Source of the DNA: Candidatus Poribacteria bacterium
GTDB taxonomy: Bacteria > Poribacteria > WGA-4E > WGA-3G
Direction: 5' to 3'
NCBI GenBank assembly: GCA_022827625.1
Contig: JAJEIE010000033.1
Coordinates: 186,001 to 250,000 of the forward strand
Length of the DNA stretch: 64,000 nt
Below the pieces are notes generated by a model. That model was not told the origin of the DNA and ran no database searches. It saw only the letters and a list, made by a program, of their open reading frames with translations. Made by a program: the position numbers and the translations under genes. This document shows, in pieces, positions 1 through 8,945 of this stretch. Position 1 is the stretch's first letter. Every line of letters begins with the position of its first letter.

Positions 1-1089
1 ATTTTCCAGATCATGAAGCCGTTCATTGAGCAATTCCCGTGCGATTTCTGCCAGCATCTGTTGTCCGATAGGCCAAAATAGTAAATGATCTGTTTCATCT
101 TCAGTTTCCCTATTGAGGAGATTGTGGACACGCATCTTAGTTGGTTCATTCCGAAGAACTGGGAGCTCAGTCAGTAGGGCTTCCCAATATATGACTAATT
201 CATCATAGAGGCTATCAATGTATTCTTCGGATGGTCGGAACTTTTTGAAAGTTGCCAAATCCGTACTTTCTTCTCTGATTGGTCCCCAACCGTTAGAAAT
301 TCTCTGTAATGAACTTAACAATTCAATGTTCATCTCATACAATGTTTCGATGCTCGTAAAGTATGGATCTCTGACTGTAAGGTTTTTGCCCTTCTTAGTC
401 TTAATTCGATTCGATTCTCTTTGTTTACCGGCGAACTGAAAAAAAGTGTTTTCAGTAATTAGCCTTCGTGTAATAATTGCAAACGTATCGTCCTCATCCA
501 TAATGATGTTGGTTGCCTGATCCATTGGTTTGGCATAACGGTTTAAGTTAGAGAAAAGCCTGCGGTACTTTTGCATGAAGGTTTCATTAGAATCTTCTCG
601 ATTTGGCACGATAACAATGACAGAGAATTCATCCTCTTCAAAATCCTTGGGAGTACCATCTGATGTCGGATCGTTTCGAGCCAGAAGGGTTTTGATCGCC
701 GATAGACGGTGCTGGCCATCTAAGGCATAGTATTTCTGTGTCCCATCAAACTTTAAGACTCCGAAAGCTTCATTAAGCCTGCGATCATCGTGGAAAAGTT
801 CAAAACGTGGATCGTCTGTAACCTCGACTGGGTAAAACACCGGATCTCCTTCAAGTGCTGCAACAACTATTGAGGAGAAAAAGCGATGAGGTTGACGTTT
901 TAAATACTCCACAATATCTTTTTTTACTCTACTCTCATCTAGAATCCGCTGAATTGCTTCGTCAAGGGTTCGATCTTCATGGACTTGGGAAGCATACATT
1001 ACATTCTGACTTAGTTCACGAGCACTCATTTTGACTACATAATAATTCCATGTGCCCATGCGCGAACATAAAGCTGGGTAAATATTCAT
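1..1089 (-). CDS. DGQHR-domain protein, DndB-like (partial, 3' end off window)
   Basis: This open frame runs uninterrupted from an ATG at 1089 to the left edge (363 codons, no stop), so the C-terminus is missing. Around residues 124-128 it carries the motif DGQHR inside ALDGQHRLSAIK, the signature of the DGQHR family. That family includes DndB, the regulator of DNA phosphorothioation in Dnd systems. It is the last visible gene of a co-directional run that starts with sspB-like at 8501, and 36 bases separate it from the GIY-YIG gene. I infer a regulatory or PT-sensing role from the family and the neighbours. It could equally be an effector-type ParB/DGQHR protein, because only the motif and context support the assignment. 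The ATG was chosen as the first one in frame; alternative starts at residues 11 and 21 are possible. Confidence 0.8.
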   Translation of the reverse strand, partial: MNIYPALCSRMGTWNYYVVKMSARELSQNVMYASQVHEDRTLDEAIQRILDESRVKKDIVEYLKRQPHRFFSSIVVAALEGDPVFYPVEVTDDPRFELFHDDRRLNEAFGVLKFDGTQKYYALDGQHRLSAIKTLLARNDPTSDGTPKDFEEDEFSVIVIVPNREDSNETFMQKYRRLFSNLNRYAKPMDQATNIIMDEDDTFAIITRRLITENTFFQFAGKQRESNRIKTKKGKNLTVRDPYFTSIETLYEMNIELLSSLQRISNGWGPIREESTDLATFKKFRPSEEYIDSLYDELVIYWEALLTELPVLRNEPTKMRVHNLLNRETEDETDHLLFWPIGQQMLAEIARELLNERLHDLEN

Positions 1090-1125
1090 AAGCGTTATCC
1101 TTCATTAGATCTAATAGTTTTACTA

Positions 1126-1581
1126 TCAAGCATGTCGTGGACTTCCTACTTTCGCCGGGATATGTCCACGTATACGGTTTGCTGGTGGCCCGAAACAGTC
1201 GATGAGACGTGCTTCAAGTTCCGCAATTCGCTCCGGATTTACTTCGGCAAACCAATATTCAAGGTTATCGCCGAAGCACTGTTTTGCCATTACAATTTCT
1301 TGTTTTGGGTTATTGCAGTGATAAAGGAATCGGTCATAAAGGGTTCCTCTGTCTGCCTTTCCAACATAAATAACATTATATAGCGATTTAAACAACCGCT
1401 GATTGAAACGGGGTATTTTGACGCAGATAACGTATACCCCCGGTCTTCTGGGGACGCTGTCCCTATAAAGTTGTCCTAACTTCGTTTTTGACCAGCGCGT
1501 TCCTTCTACTACTTGTGGTAAGAGATCCCATTCTTGCTTTTTAAGGGTCCAACCGTGTTGCATAAATATATCCTGATTCAA
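1126..1581 (-). CDS. GIY-YIG endonuclease-like protein
   Basis: The 151-residue protein has the GIY-YIG signature: GVYVI near residue 48, then NVIYVGKADRGTLYDRF with the expected Tyr, Gly and Arg spacing, and a downstream acidic helix (ERIAELEARLID). The fold is known from homing endonucleases, UvrC and some restriction enzymes. The gene sits 17 bases after the DUF262-HNH gene and 36 bases before the DGQHR gene, all in the same direction, so it is very probably part of the phosphorothioate operon. I infer a nuclease effector or accessory role. I do not recall GIY-YIG as a standard Ssp component. An alternative start is the second Met at residue 7. Confidence 0.8.
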   Translation of the reverse strand: MNQDIFMQHGWTLKKQEWDLLPQVVEGTRWSKTKLGQLYRDSVPRRPGVYVICVKIPRFNQRLFKSLYNVIYVGKADRGTLYDRFLYHCNNPKQEIVMAKQCFGDNLEYWFAEVNPERIAELEARLIDCFGPPANRIRGHIPAKVGSPRHA

Positions 1582-1598
1582 TTAACTGTGTCACTATA

Positions 1599-2849
1599 TC
1601 AACTTGCTCCTTTATGCACGTTGCATTGTTGACAAAGTGCTTGGCCATTATCAATAGTTGTTTCTCCACCTTGACTGTGTGGAATGATGTGGTCAGCGTG
1701 CATTTGATCAATATTAATTTCTTTATTGCAATTACTATTCTGACACCGTCCACCGCTGCGGTACCAAATGATATATCGTTCATCATCAGTGAATGCGCGT
1801 CGCGAATCCTTAGGTATCAGATTTTGAGTATCTCTAAGAAATTGCTTTTTGTACACTTCATGCCGCTTTTGAATACTTTCCTCTGCCCCTCCTTGATTTT
1901 TAAACGCTTGAATATAATCGTACAAATCCGTCTTCCAGAGATTTTCACCAGAAGAAAGCAAATCTCTTGGATCAGATACCTCCCTTCTTTCTCTTTCAAA
2001 TTTAATGTAGAAATTTACGAAATCCTTTTCCCGCCCGCTAATGACATAGGACTCATCCATTTTTGAAATCAGTAGATACAGATCCACAAAACCCCACTTA
2101 ATATTCATTGCAAGTCGCCTATGTTCGAGAACTCGTTTCATGTAGTTCAAATTACGTTTAACTTTTTTCGCAATAGCTCCTTGTTTATTGAAATCACGTT
2201 TTTCCTGGTACATAGCTGTGAGACTGGCAGATTTGACATCTGTCGGTTTTCCGGCTATCTCTAGACATGTTACTATTGCTGCTAAGTCGCGCCATTTGAA
2301 TCTCGCATCAGAAAGACGAGTTGATTTGAACACATTGTGTGTGCTCAACTCTACTATAAAGTCTCGCATATTACTGAGTATAGCGTTTCGTTTCTCTGCA
2401 GGATTAAGGCTAACTCCTTCCTGTAATCTTGAAAAAAGTTGGCGTATTTCTGAGTCTGATGCTTCCTCTATCAACACTACACTGAGTTTGAAATTTCCAA
2501 TACGATCTTGTTGAGTACTTGATAATTCTGACCACGTCTTACCTGACAAGTTACCAAAATCAGGTATATTGATTGATTCTTTGCCCAATGAATACTTGTT
2601 GTTCAGGAATTCCCAAATTGCTTGAAGTCTTTGCTGACCATCAACAACTTCGTGTTCGTATTCACCATCGGATAAACGTAGGTAAAATTTAGGTAAATCG
2701 TACCCGCGAAGTATAGAGTCAATAAGTAGTTGTCTTTTTCTATTATTCCAAACTGGTGTACGCTGATATTGTGGTTGTGGATCTATTCTGTCTTGTCTTC
2801 TGGCAACCGAATCAATTGACCAATCATCTTGTGGAACTTGGATTCGCAT
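1599..2849 (-). CDS. DUF262-HNH nuclease, SspE-like
   Basis: The 416-residue protein has an N-terminal DUF262 domain with the motif DGQQR at residues 70-74 (VVDGQQRLQAI) and a C-terminal HNH domain: CQNSNCN, then ADHIIPHSQGG, then LCQQC near the end. SspE, the PT-sensing effector of the Ssp defence system, also joins DUF262 with a DGQQR loop to an HNH-type nuclease. Canonical SspE is longer and ends in DUF1524, whereas this one ends in a compact zinc-type HNH. It follows the sspD-like gene by 48 bases. I infer that it nicks or cuts invading DNA and is tuned by host phosphorothioation. Generic GmrSD-like restriction is the alternative; the context favours SspE. Confidence 0.8.
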   Translation of the reverse strand: MRIQVPQDDWSIDSVARRQDRIDPQPQYQRTPVWNNRKRQLLIDSILRGYDLPKFYLRLSDGEYEHEVVDGQQRLQAIWEFLNNKYSLGKESINIPDFGNLSGKTWSELSSTQQDRIGNFKLSVVLIEEASDSEIRQLFSRLQEGVSLNPAEKRNAILSNMRDFIVELSTHNVFKSTRLSDARFKWRDLAAIVTCLEIAGKPTDVKSASLTAMYQEKRDFNKQGAIAKKVKRNLNYMKRVLEHRRLAMNIKWGFVDLYLLISKMDESYVISGREKDFVNFYIKFERERREVSDPRDLLSSGENLWKTDLYDYIQAFKNQGGAEESIQKRHEVYKKQFLRDTQNLIPKDSRRAFTDDERYIIWYRSGGRCQNSNCNKEINIDQMHADHIIPHSQGGETTIDNGQALCQQCNVHKGAS

Positions 2850-2897
2850 AGATTATATACCTTTGACTGTAACGGTTGTCCTTGCACGATAGAGTGG

Positions 2898-3743
2898 TTA
2901 CTTATGACAAATCAAACACGGTTCCTCATCATCTTCGTCGTCGAGAACGTCCGTGAAGATTTCTACCAGACGGAGATTGGGTTTATCTTCTTTTTTGAAT
3001 GCCAGTGCCTTTTCGGTGTTTGCTTTGATTTCCGCGATACGCTCTGGCTGTGAGAGTTCGGCTAAGCTTTCGCCTTGACACCATGTGAACTGTTCATCTG
3101 TCTTTGCGTTTTTGTTCGGAGTCTCTTCGTACGCCTTGGCGAGTTCAAAGAGGTCTGGATGCTTCTCTAATAGCCCAACCCACTCCGATTTGCGTTGGAA
3201 GAAACAGAAATAACACCCCGAACGCGTCCGCCATTCATAGTACTTGGGGAGACCTATCCCGTTTTCCTCAAGAATACGATAGACATCCGCTTTCGTGATG
3301 CCGTCCTCTTTGAACGGATATTTCGGTTGAATGTTCGGAAGAGAGGAGATTTTCGGAGGCTTGTAACCCACGCGGTCTTCGTCTGCGCGGATGGCGATAT
3401 AGTGATACGCCCTGTCTTCACCGATGTACTCCTCGAAAGGTCTGATTTTGAGGTTGACTGTGCACCACCGTACCTGGGACGATGGCAGCAAACCTTTGTA
3501 AACATCCAGCCAATGATCGAAATCGCGGTTCCTATTGGAATCAGAGTCCATGTTAAGACGGACGATGGGTTTGCCGAGGAACGCTTCTAATTTATCCAGA
3601 TATTCATAGGTTTCGGGCAACTCTTTGCCGGTATCAGAGAAGAAGTATTCCATCTCTGGTACTCTGTCTCGCATATAGACGGCGAGCGCAGAACTGTCTT
3701 TACCCCCGGAAAGCCCCAGTACGTGGCGGATTTTTTGTTGCAT
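2898..3743 (-). CDS. sspD: SspD/DndC-like PP-loop sulfurtransferase
   Basis: The 281-residue PAPS-reductase/ATP-pyrophosphatase family protein has the PP-loop SGGKDS at residues 12-17, followed by FFSDTGKELPET. Cysteines at 94 (VRWCTVNLKI), 177 and 180 (GCYFC) and 222 (FTWCQG) match the number and arrangement expected for the iron-sulfur cluster ligands of DndC-type enzymes. These proteins activate the DNA backbone with ATP and help swap a non-bridging oxygen for sulfur. At this length it resembles SspD rather than the longer DndC. It is the third gene of the SspB-SspC-SspD order. No cysteine desulfurase (SspA/DndA) is in the window, so sulfur would come from one encoded elsewhere. Three 68-bp repeats separate it from sspC. 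Confidence 0.85.
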   Translation of the reverse strand: MQQKIRHVLGLSGGKDSSALAVYMRDRVPEMEYFFSDTGKELPETYEYLDKLEAFLGKPIVRLNMDSDSNRNRDFDHWLDVYKGLLPSSQVRWCTVNLKIRPFEEYIGEDRAYHYIAIRADEDRVGYKPPKISSLPNIQPKYPFKEDGITKADVYRILEENGIGLPKYYEWRTRSGCYFCFFQRKSEWVGLLEKHPDLFELAKAYEETPNKNAKTDEQFTWCQGESLAELSQPERIAEIKANTEKALAFKKEDKPNLRLVEIFTDVLDDEDDEEPCLICHK

Positions 3744-3752
3744 CTATTTTCA

Positions 3753-3956
3753 ACCTCTTTGTTTATGAGGATATTCGTTGATTAGCAGTCGGGAATCGGA
3801 GTTCCCTCCTACACTATTCGTCCTCTTTGTTTATGAGGATATTCGCTGGTTAGCAGTCGGGAATCGGAGTTCCCTCCTACATTATTCGTCCTCTTTGTTT
3901 ATGAGGATATTCGTTGATTAGCAGTCGGGAATCGGAGTTCCCTCCTACACTATTCG
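3753..3956. repeat. Three tandem 68-bp repeats at the 3' end of sspC
   Basis: Units at about 3753-3820, 3821-3888 and 3889-3956 are nearly identical, differing at a few bases. Each contains the palindrome GGGAATCGGAGTTCCC followed by TCCTAC, plus the segment CTATTCGTC. The last unit overlaps the sspC stop codon, so the final codons GAC GAA TAG of sspC are part of the repeat. The run separates sspC from sspD. Confidence 0.95.
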
Positions 3957-6900
3957 TCAAGTTGTTGTATCCAGTGTTGTGAAATTTTCGCCAGAATTGC
4001 GATGCGGAGTTCGGGGTTATCCTCTACGTTGAGATCTTGAAAAACCTGTTTAATGGCACCCTCTATTTCAAGGGTCTGTTCATCCGCAGTCGGGGTCAAA
4101 GTGACAACGCGTTCCTGTTCATCTTGGTTGGGTCCGGTGATACCGATCCGAATAGGTTCCCCGGCTGCTGACTCGGTATACTTCAATTTTTCATAAGACA
4201 CGGCTTCAAAGTGCCGGAACTTCCGGACGACTTCGGAAAAATTTGACTGGAATATATCCGTATCTCTGTCGAACCAAGATCTTGGGGGTTTACCTGCCAG
4301 CGTCGCGCCGATCGCTTCAAGCCAGTTGGAGAAATCAAGTTGCTCGTCGCATATCCGAATCAGAAATTGTTTAAGTTGTGGATCACTTACTATCTCTCGT
4401 AAGGGTTCCGCTCTATGAACCAACGTCTTTCGGAAGTTATCCCGATTCCCGGTTAAAACAAACGCATCCTTCATCTGTTTCTCGATAGCATTCAGTAAAT
4501 TTTCATAGGCGCGTCCGAGTTCGGACAACGTGTCCTGCAAGGTACTGGAAAACTTTAGGGCTGCGTTTGAATCTGTTGTTTCTGAACTATGGTGGATTTC
4601 AGAATTGATTAAACGCTCAGCACCGGTGCGGTTAGAAACCGCACCTACCGGGTTGGGGTAAAATGTCTGTTTATTTTTCAGGTTTACCATAAAAACCGGA
4701 AATCCGAGTGCCTCTGGTAATTCTTTAAAGATGAGTTCGTCAGGTTCACGAGCGTTCAGGACGGCTGCACGGAGATTTCTGGCGTTATCGCTCAAGGTGT
4801 CGGTGTTTAAGGTGTATTTTGGAAGCCTTGCGATAAAGGGCATGAGTGCTTTGATGACGGTCAATAGATTCGGGTTTTCGGTTTCTGTCGGTTGGTTAAG
4901 CGCATTTAAATATTGACGCAGTAATTCTGCACGCGCCGCTATCATCCGAAAGCGTTTGATCTCAAATTTTTCTGACACTTTAAGGAATCGTTCAAAGACC
5001 GGCATTGACCAGTTGGGTATAAAGGATCCGTCTTGATAGAGCGCGACTTCTGTTTTATAGCGGAGCATCGCCGCGCACAATAGAATCGGCAACGGGCCTT
5101 CCCGCACACCGAGCGGTGGTGCCATCAGATGCCCGTAGAGTTTCACAACAGATTGTCGCGCACCCTCACACGTTTCAAGAAAATCCTCAATGGTTTCCCA
5201 TGTGTGTTTTATGTCGTTTTTGTCATCTGGTTTGGGTGGGTGGAAGCCCCACACGCCGTCTATTTCGCGGTGTATACCTGTCTCTAATAGGAGAGAACGG
5301 TAGATGCTCATTTCAGCCGGGTAACCGGTGATGCCGAGGTTTTCTTGATCGCCATTTTCAAGCATCGCCTGAATTAGTTTCTTTCGCGCAGTTGTTACAG
5401 CACCAGAGATTTTCCGTCGATTAATCAGTTCGTTCCGAATAATAGGGGTCTTGTGGTAAACTTCATCGCAGATTTTTGACAAGTGTTCGTTTCTGTCCCG
5501 TTGAGAGTTGATGGGTACGGGTTGCCCCTTGTGGAACCATTTGCAAGGTGCCTCATCGTCACCGCTAAAGATAGATACTAACTGATTGGAGATGTCTCGT
5601 TCTGCTTCGAGCTGTCGAATTGAAAGTTCGCGTTTTGCGACGGCATCGCCTTCTAATTCGGGCGTGTTTTCCGAAATCCAGTGTAAACAGGCGAGTTCGG
5701 TGACAGCATCACGCAGAAAGCGGGTGGAGGACGGAATGGCAATTAGCACCTCTTTACGAGCTGCCTCATCTGCTCCATACGTTTTTTCAACCAACTGATG
5801 ACCTTCATGTTCACCCGCTGGCAGTGTGTAAAGAACAAGTCCGTCAGCGTCATCAAAGGGTTCGTTCAGGTCTGTGTCAAAATTCTCAAGGTCGGTGTAC
5901 CGGACGGTGAAGTAGCGGAGCGTGCCTTTCTCAAAGAGATGTCGTCGAGCAATGAGCGGGCGCGGCGGGACGAGTTCTGAAAGGTAGGTTATGAGTCTTT
6001 CATTTGGGTCGAGGTTTCCTTCCGCTTGGTGGAACATTGCTTCAATATCAATGTCGCTGCCTTCCCATAGGGCATAAGCATCGTTGTAGCGACGATAGAT
6101 AACAATGGAACGTTTTTCTAATGTTTCCAGTGCTGTCTCAAATTCCTTTGTGAACGTTGGCGTATAATCATCTAAGGCGTAACGGAGGATTTCCTTTGAG
6201 GCTTTCAGGTTGGTACTCACTTCTCCAACGATACTCAGCAATCCTATCGTCTTAATGAGTTTAACCGTCGTTGGTGAAGGGTCTGTTAATCTGTTAATAG
6301 CCATCTCAATTTCCACCCACTTATCACCGTCGCGTGAGGCGGACAACCGATTTCCTATAGTGGTGTTGAGGTAATCGTATAGGTCAGCGATTGACAGCAT
6401 CGGCAGTATATTTCCATTGTAACGTTGGTTTGAAAGAAAATCTTGGAGTCCATAAGGCTCACTGGAACTTAGGAAAGCAAAGAGAGAACGTTCATTCTGT
6501 GCGAATCGTCGGAAAATTGAACCTATAACAAGTGCTACAGTCGGATGTAAGGGGAGGCAGTCAGCCATGAGCCCACGAAATTCGTCGTCGTTAAGTTGGC
6601 TGGGTTTGAGCTCGGAGGCAGGCGGAAAAGATAAATTTTGTGCTTCACCTTCTGAGGTTTTTTCGATAGCAGATCCGATCAGACGTAGGACCTGGTCGGC
6701 AGGCTCTACGAAGGCTATATCTTCAAACCGCCCTTGGACCTTTGCCCATTCCTCGCGTTGTGATTTTGCGGCTCGGTGTGCGTATTGTTCAAAAGCCTGA
6801 TGAAGAATCGTGATTAAGAAGAGTGGGGTTTGGTCGCTTCGGGTAGCAAACTCAGCAAGGGTTTGTAAAACAAATACATCACTGTGTGCTGGATGTTGGG

Positions 6901-7534
6901 CAGCATATTCAAGGAACTTGCCGAGTTCATCTATTATTAGTAACAGCCCCTGTCCACCGTTTTTCCTGATGGCGCGCGTTGCGGATTCAAAAAGAGCCGT
7001 GATTTCAGATGCCTGTGGGGGTGTGTCGTTTGCTGCTATTTTCAATAGTTTTCTGATATTCGGACGAGGGGCACTGGCGGACGGAATTCCAAAAGTCTTG
7101 AGTCCTTGTTCTAAACCGCGCAGAAGGGCACTTGAAAGTTGCGCGCGTTCGCCAGAGATAAGCACCGGACAAAAATCGGACAGAAATTGCCCATTACCGT
7201 TTGTGTTGATAAACTGCTCATATAACGAATCATCTCCACGCTTTAGGAGTTCTAAAGCCTGTTGTGTTGCAGGTAGATTAGAATTTCCAAGTAACTTTGC
7301 GGCGAAGAGTGCGAAGGCTGATTTTCCAGAGCCGTAGGGACCGGTAAGGGACCAGGCTTTCGATGTTGCGCCGTTTCCTTGTGCTGTGATAAGACGCGTG
7401 AGGGTTTCCCGGGCTTTGACGGTCACAACGTATCCGTCTAAGGCGTTTTGCGTGTAAAAATCGCGCTCCAGATGTACAGAACGCTGGAAACGGTTTGTAA
7501 TGTGAAAAAGGTCTGATAAGCGGTCGTTACCCAT
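3950..7534 (-). CDS. sspC: SspC-like P-loop ATPase
   Basis: This 1194-residue ATPase has Walker A GPYGSGKS at residues 65-72 and Walker B LLLIIDELGKF near residues 197-207. No transmembrane segments are evident. Its size and its place between a DUF4007 gene (overlap of 8 bases at 7527-7534, implying coupled translation) and a DndC-like sulfurtransferase match SspC, the ATPase of the SspBCD phosphorothioation complex. I infer that it powers or gates the nicking and sulfur-insertion steps. The C-terminal residues QQLDE end inside a 68-bp tandem repeat. A GTAG-type palindromic repeat also lies in frame at 4621-4651 and encodes part of the segment NPVGAVSNRTG. BREX-type or other large defence ATPases are the alternative by domain alone; the neighbours decide. 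Confidence 0.8.
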   Translation of the reverse strand: MGNDRLSDLFHITNRFQRSVHLERDFYTQNALDGYVVTVKARETLTRLITAQGNGATSKAWSLTGPYGSGKSAFALFAAKLLGNSNLPATQQALELLKRGDDSLYEQFINTNGNGQFLSDFCPVLISGERAQLSSALLRGLEQGLKTFGIPSASAPRPNIRKLLKIAANDTPPQASEITALFESATRAIRKNGGQGLLLIIDELGKFLEYAAQHPAHSDVFVLQTLAEFATRSDQTPLFLITILHQAFEQYAHRAAKSQREEWAKVQGRFEDIAFVEPADQVLRLIGSAIEKTSEGEAQNLSFPPASELKPSQLNDDEFRGLMADCLPLHPTVALVIGSIFRRFAQNERSLFAFLSSSEPYGLQDFLSNQRYNGNILPMLSIADLYDYLNTTIGNRLSASRDGDKWVEIEMAINRLTDPSPTTVKLIKTIGLLSIVGEVSTNLKASKEILRYALDDYTPTFTKEFETALETLEKRSIVIYRRYNDAYALWEGSDIDIEAMFHQAEGNLDPNERLITYLSELVPPRPLIARRHLFEKGTLRYFTVRYTDLENFDTDLNEPFDDADGLVLYTLPAGEHEGHQLVEKTYGADEAARKEVLIAIPSSTRFLRDAVTELACLHWISENTPELEGDAVAKRELSIRQLEAERDISNQLVSIFSGDDEAPCKWFHKGQPVPINSQRDRNEHLSKICDEVYHKTPIIRNELINRRKISGAVTTARKKLIQAMLENGDQENLGITGYPAEMSIYRSLLLETGIHREIDGVWGFHPPKPDDKNDIKHTWETIEDFLETCEGARQSVVKLYGHLMAPPLGVREGPLPILLCAAMLRYKTEVALYQDGSFIPNWSMPVFERFLKVSEKFEIKRFRMIAARAELLRQYLNALNQPTETENPNLLTVIKALMPFIARLPKYTLNTDTLSDNARNLRAAVLNAREPDELIFKELPEALGFPVFMVNLKNKQTFYPNPVGAVSNRTGAERLINSEIHHSSETTDSNAALKFSSTLQDTLSELGRAYENLLNAIEKQMKDAFVLTGNRDNFRKTLVHRAEPLREIVSDPQLKQFLIRICDEQLDFSNWLEAIGATLAGKPPRSWFDRDTDIFQSNFSEVVRKFRHFEAVSYEKLKYTESAAGEPIRIGITGPNQDEQERVVTLTPTADEQTLEIEGAIKQVFQDLNVEDNPELRIAILAKISQHWIQQLDE
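4621..4651. repeat. REP-like palindrome inside sspC
   Basis: The hairpin GGTGCGGTT-AGA-AACCGCACC at 4625-4645 is followed by TAC. On the minus strand it reads GTAG leading into the stem, as in the other intergenic palindromes of this window. A related half-copy (AAAACCGCACCTACC) lies near 61570. The hairpin is translated in frame within sspC. Confidence 0.7.
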
Positions 7535-8501
7535 AATACCTCTTTAAAAGTTCCTTTTGATTCAAATCTTTGTGTCGGTAGACCTGTTTCAAACCTGCTG
7601 TTTCGTCATATTCCAACGCGCCATTTGTAAGTTGCTCAAAGCCTTCAAGATATGTTGTCAATGTATCTTCGTCTAGTCTAAAAACTCGTCCTGGACTCGA
7701 TGGTGCATACATCAAATCTGAGAATGAGAGTGAGTTTCTCCGAGAGAAGTAGTTTTTCCAAAACGTATCTAATGCCCAAGCGACGACTTCAAGGGGGAGC
7801 GTCTCTTTGGCACCTCGCTGGAACTCATATCTGTCACTATCTTGCAATTCGGCAATTAAGTCGAGTTCAGCGAGCGGACAGTCAAAGGTTTCTTCTGTTA
7901 CGGCAGCGTTGGGGTTTTGGCGTGACTGACAATAGGTTCGGATGAAGCAGTTGACGTCTCGCCGCAGTGTATTTTCAGAGATAGGTCGCATGGATTTTTT
8001 CTGCTGCTGTGCCCACTTGGACACTTCTTTTGCGAATGCCTGCGGCGTGAAATGGTTGCCCCTTAGAACGTTGAATGCCCAATACCACGATGTTGCCTGA
8101 TCGGTGTTGGTGGCAATTTGATAGTGGATCAGCCACAAGGTAGCCGGATCGTCGAGGTATGGATCAAAGCCATCTTTGCCAAAAATGTCTTCACCGAAGT
8201 CAGTACGAACGAATTGTCCGCGTCGATGAGATATTCTTTTTTCACCAACAGGCATAACGAGTTGCTCCTGATGACTTCTGTCCTCTTTTATAAGCCCGGA
8301 TACCCTACACCAATGCCGAATCGAGTCCACCATATTTTTTCCGACACCTAAAGTTACAGAAGCGTCTTCCGATGAAAAGACAGTCGGATCTGACACAGCA
8401 TCCACTCCCTTTTTCAGCCATGTATACCGGAACGGAAAGGTCTGGTGGCCTGAGAAAGATGGCGTAATGGTCTGCAAGAAGGTTGTCTGGACGTTACTCA
8501 A
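7527..8501 (-). CDS. sspB: DUF4007 protein, SspB-like
   Basis: The motif FSGHQTFPFRYTWLKKG near the N-terminus is diagnostic of DUF4007. From memory, this is the family of SspB, the DNA-nicking component that opens one strand for sulfur insertion. The start is uncertain. The first ATG in frame is at 8600 but has no Shine-Dalgarno sequence and adds unlike residues. A TTG at 8501 has GGAGGG about 9 bases upstream and places FSGHQTF about 14 residues in, so I chose it (324 residues). The gene overlaps the sspC start by 8 bases. It is probably the first gene of the operon, transcribed from the region that contains the 17-nt homopolymer. Confidence 0.8.
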   Translation of the reverse strand: MSNVQTTFLQTITPSFSGHQTFPFRYTWLKKGVDAVSDPTVFSSEDASVTLGVGKNMVDSIRHWCRVSGLIKEDRSHQEQLVMPVGEKRISHRRGQFVRTDFGEDIFGKDGFDPYLDDPATLWLIHYQIATNTDQATSWYWAFNVLRGNHFTPQAFAKEVSKWAQQQKKSMRPISENTLRRDVNCFIRTYCQSRQNPNAAVTEETFDCPLAELDLIAELQDSDRYEFQRGAKETLPLEVVAWALDTFWKNYFSRRNSLSFSDLMYAPSSPGRVFRLDEDTLTTYLEGFEQLTNGALEYDETAGLKQVYRHKDLNQKELLKRYYG

Positions 8502-8680
8502 ATTCCATCCCTCCAGACATGTAGCAGCGCGTCGTGTGAGCAGCGACGTGGGTAAAAAATTAAGAGTAACAGGAGAAAATGCAACAAAAACTGCCCGCAT
8601 CGGGTAGCGAGCGGGCGCGGGGACGGTATATTCTCAGATACCGCGAATATTTTGTTAGAACTGCTTATTTTATATAAAGT

Positions 8681-8697
8681 GGGGGGGGGGGGGGGGG
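8681..8697. repeat. 17-nt G/C homopolymer upstream of the ssp operon
   Basis: Seventeen consecutive G on the plus strand, so C on the coding strand of the ssp genes, are followed directly on that minus strand by ACTTTATATAAAATAAG, an AT-rich -10-like block at about 8667-8680. The stretch 8502-8945 has no convincing gene. A homopolymer this long should slip during replication. I infer possible phase variation of a promoter; an assembly or polymerase error in tract length is also possible. Confidence 0.85.
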
Positions 8698-8945
8698 TAA
8701 GACTGCTTGTTAAAAGCCAATTTTTGAGCGAGTCCTGTGGGCATTAAAGAACACCAGGCAAAATAATTGCTATCAAGGAGGTATTGTGTTTTGGCTGTGG
8801 TATTTAGATGTAGATTTTTCATATCTTGCTTGTACGTATTGTATCTTAAACCGGAGATCACATCAAATAATTTTTTAGCGAGGATTGAAATACTCCAATT
8901 TACCCTATTGCCTCTCTAAATTTTAGCACAGATTTGTGTTGAATG

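Noticed and set aside
3753-3956. Tandem direct repeats as a CRISPR array
   Set aside because: The units are identical over their whole 68 bases with no variable spacers, and no cas genes are near.
8502-8600. N-terminal extension of sspB to the ATG at 8600
   Set aside because: It has no ribosome site, and homologues start shortly before FSGHQTF; the TTG at 8501 with GGAGGG fits better.
8670-8861. 63-codon minus-strand frame running into the poly-C tract
   Set aside because: It ends in a proline run made by the homopolymer, has no family match, and would be destroyed by any tract-length change.
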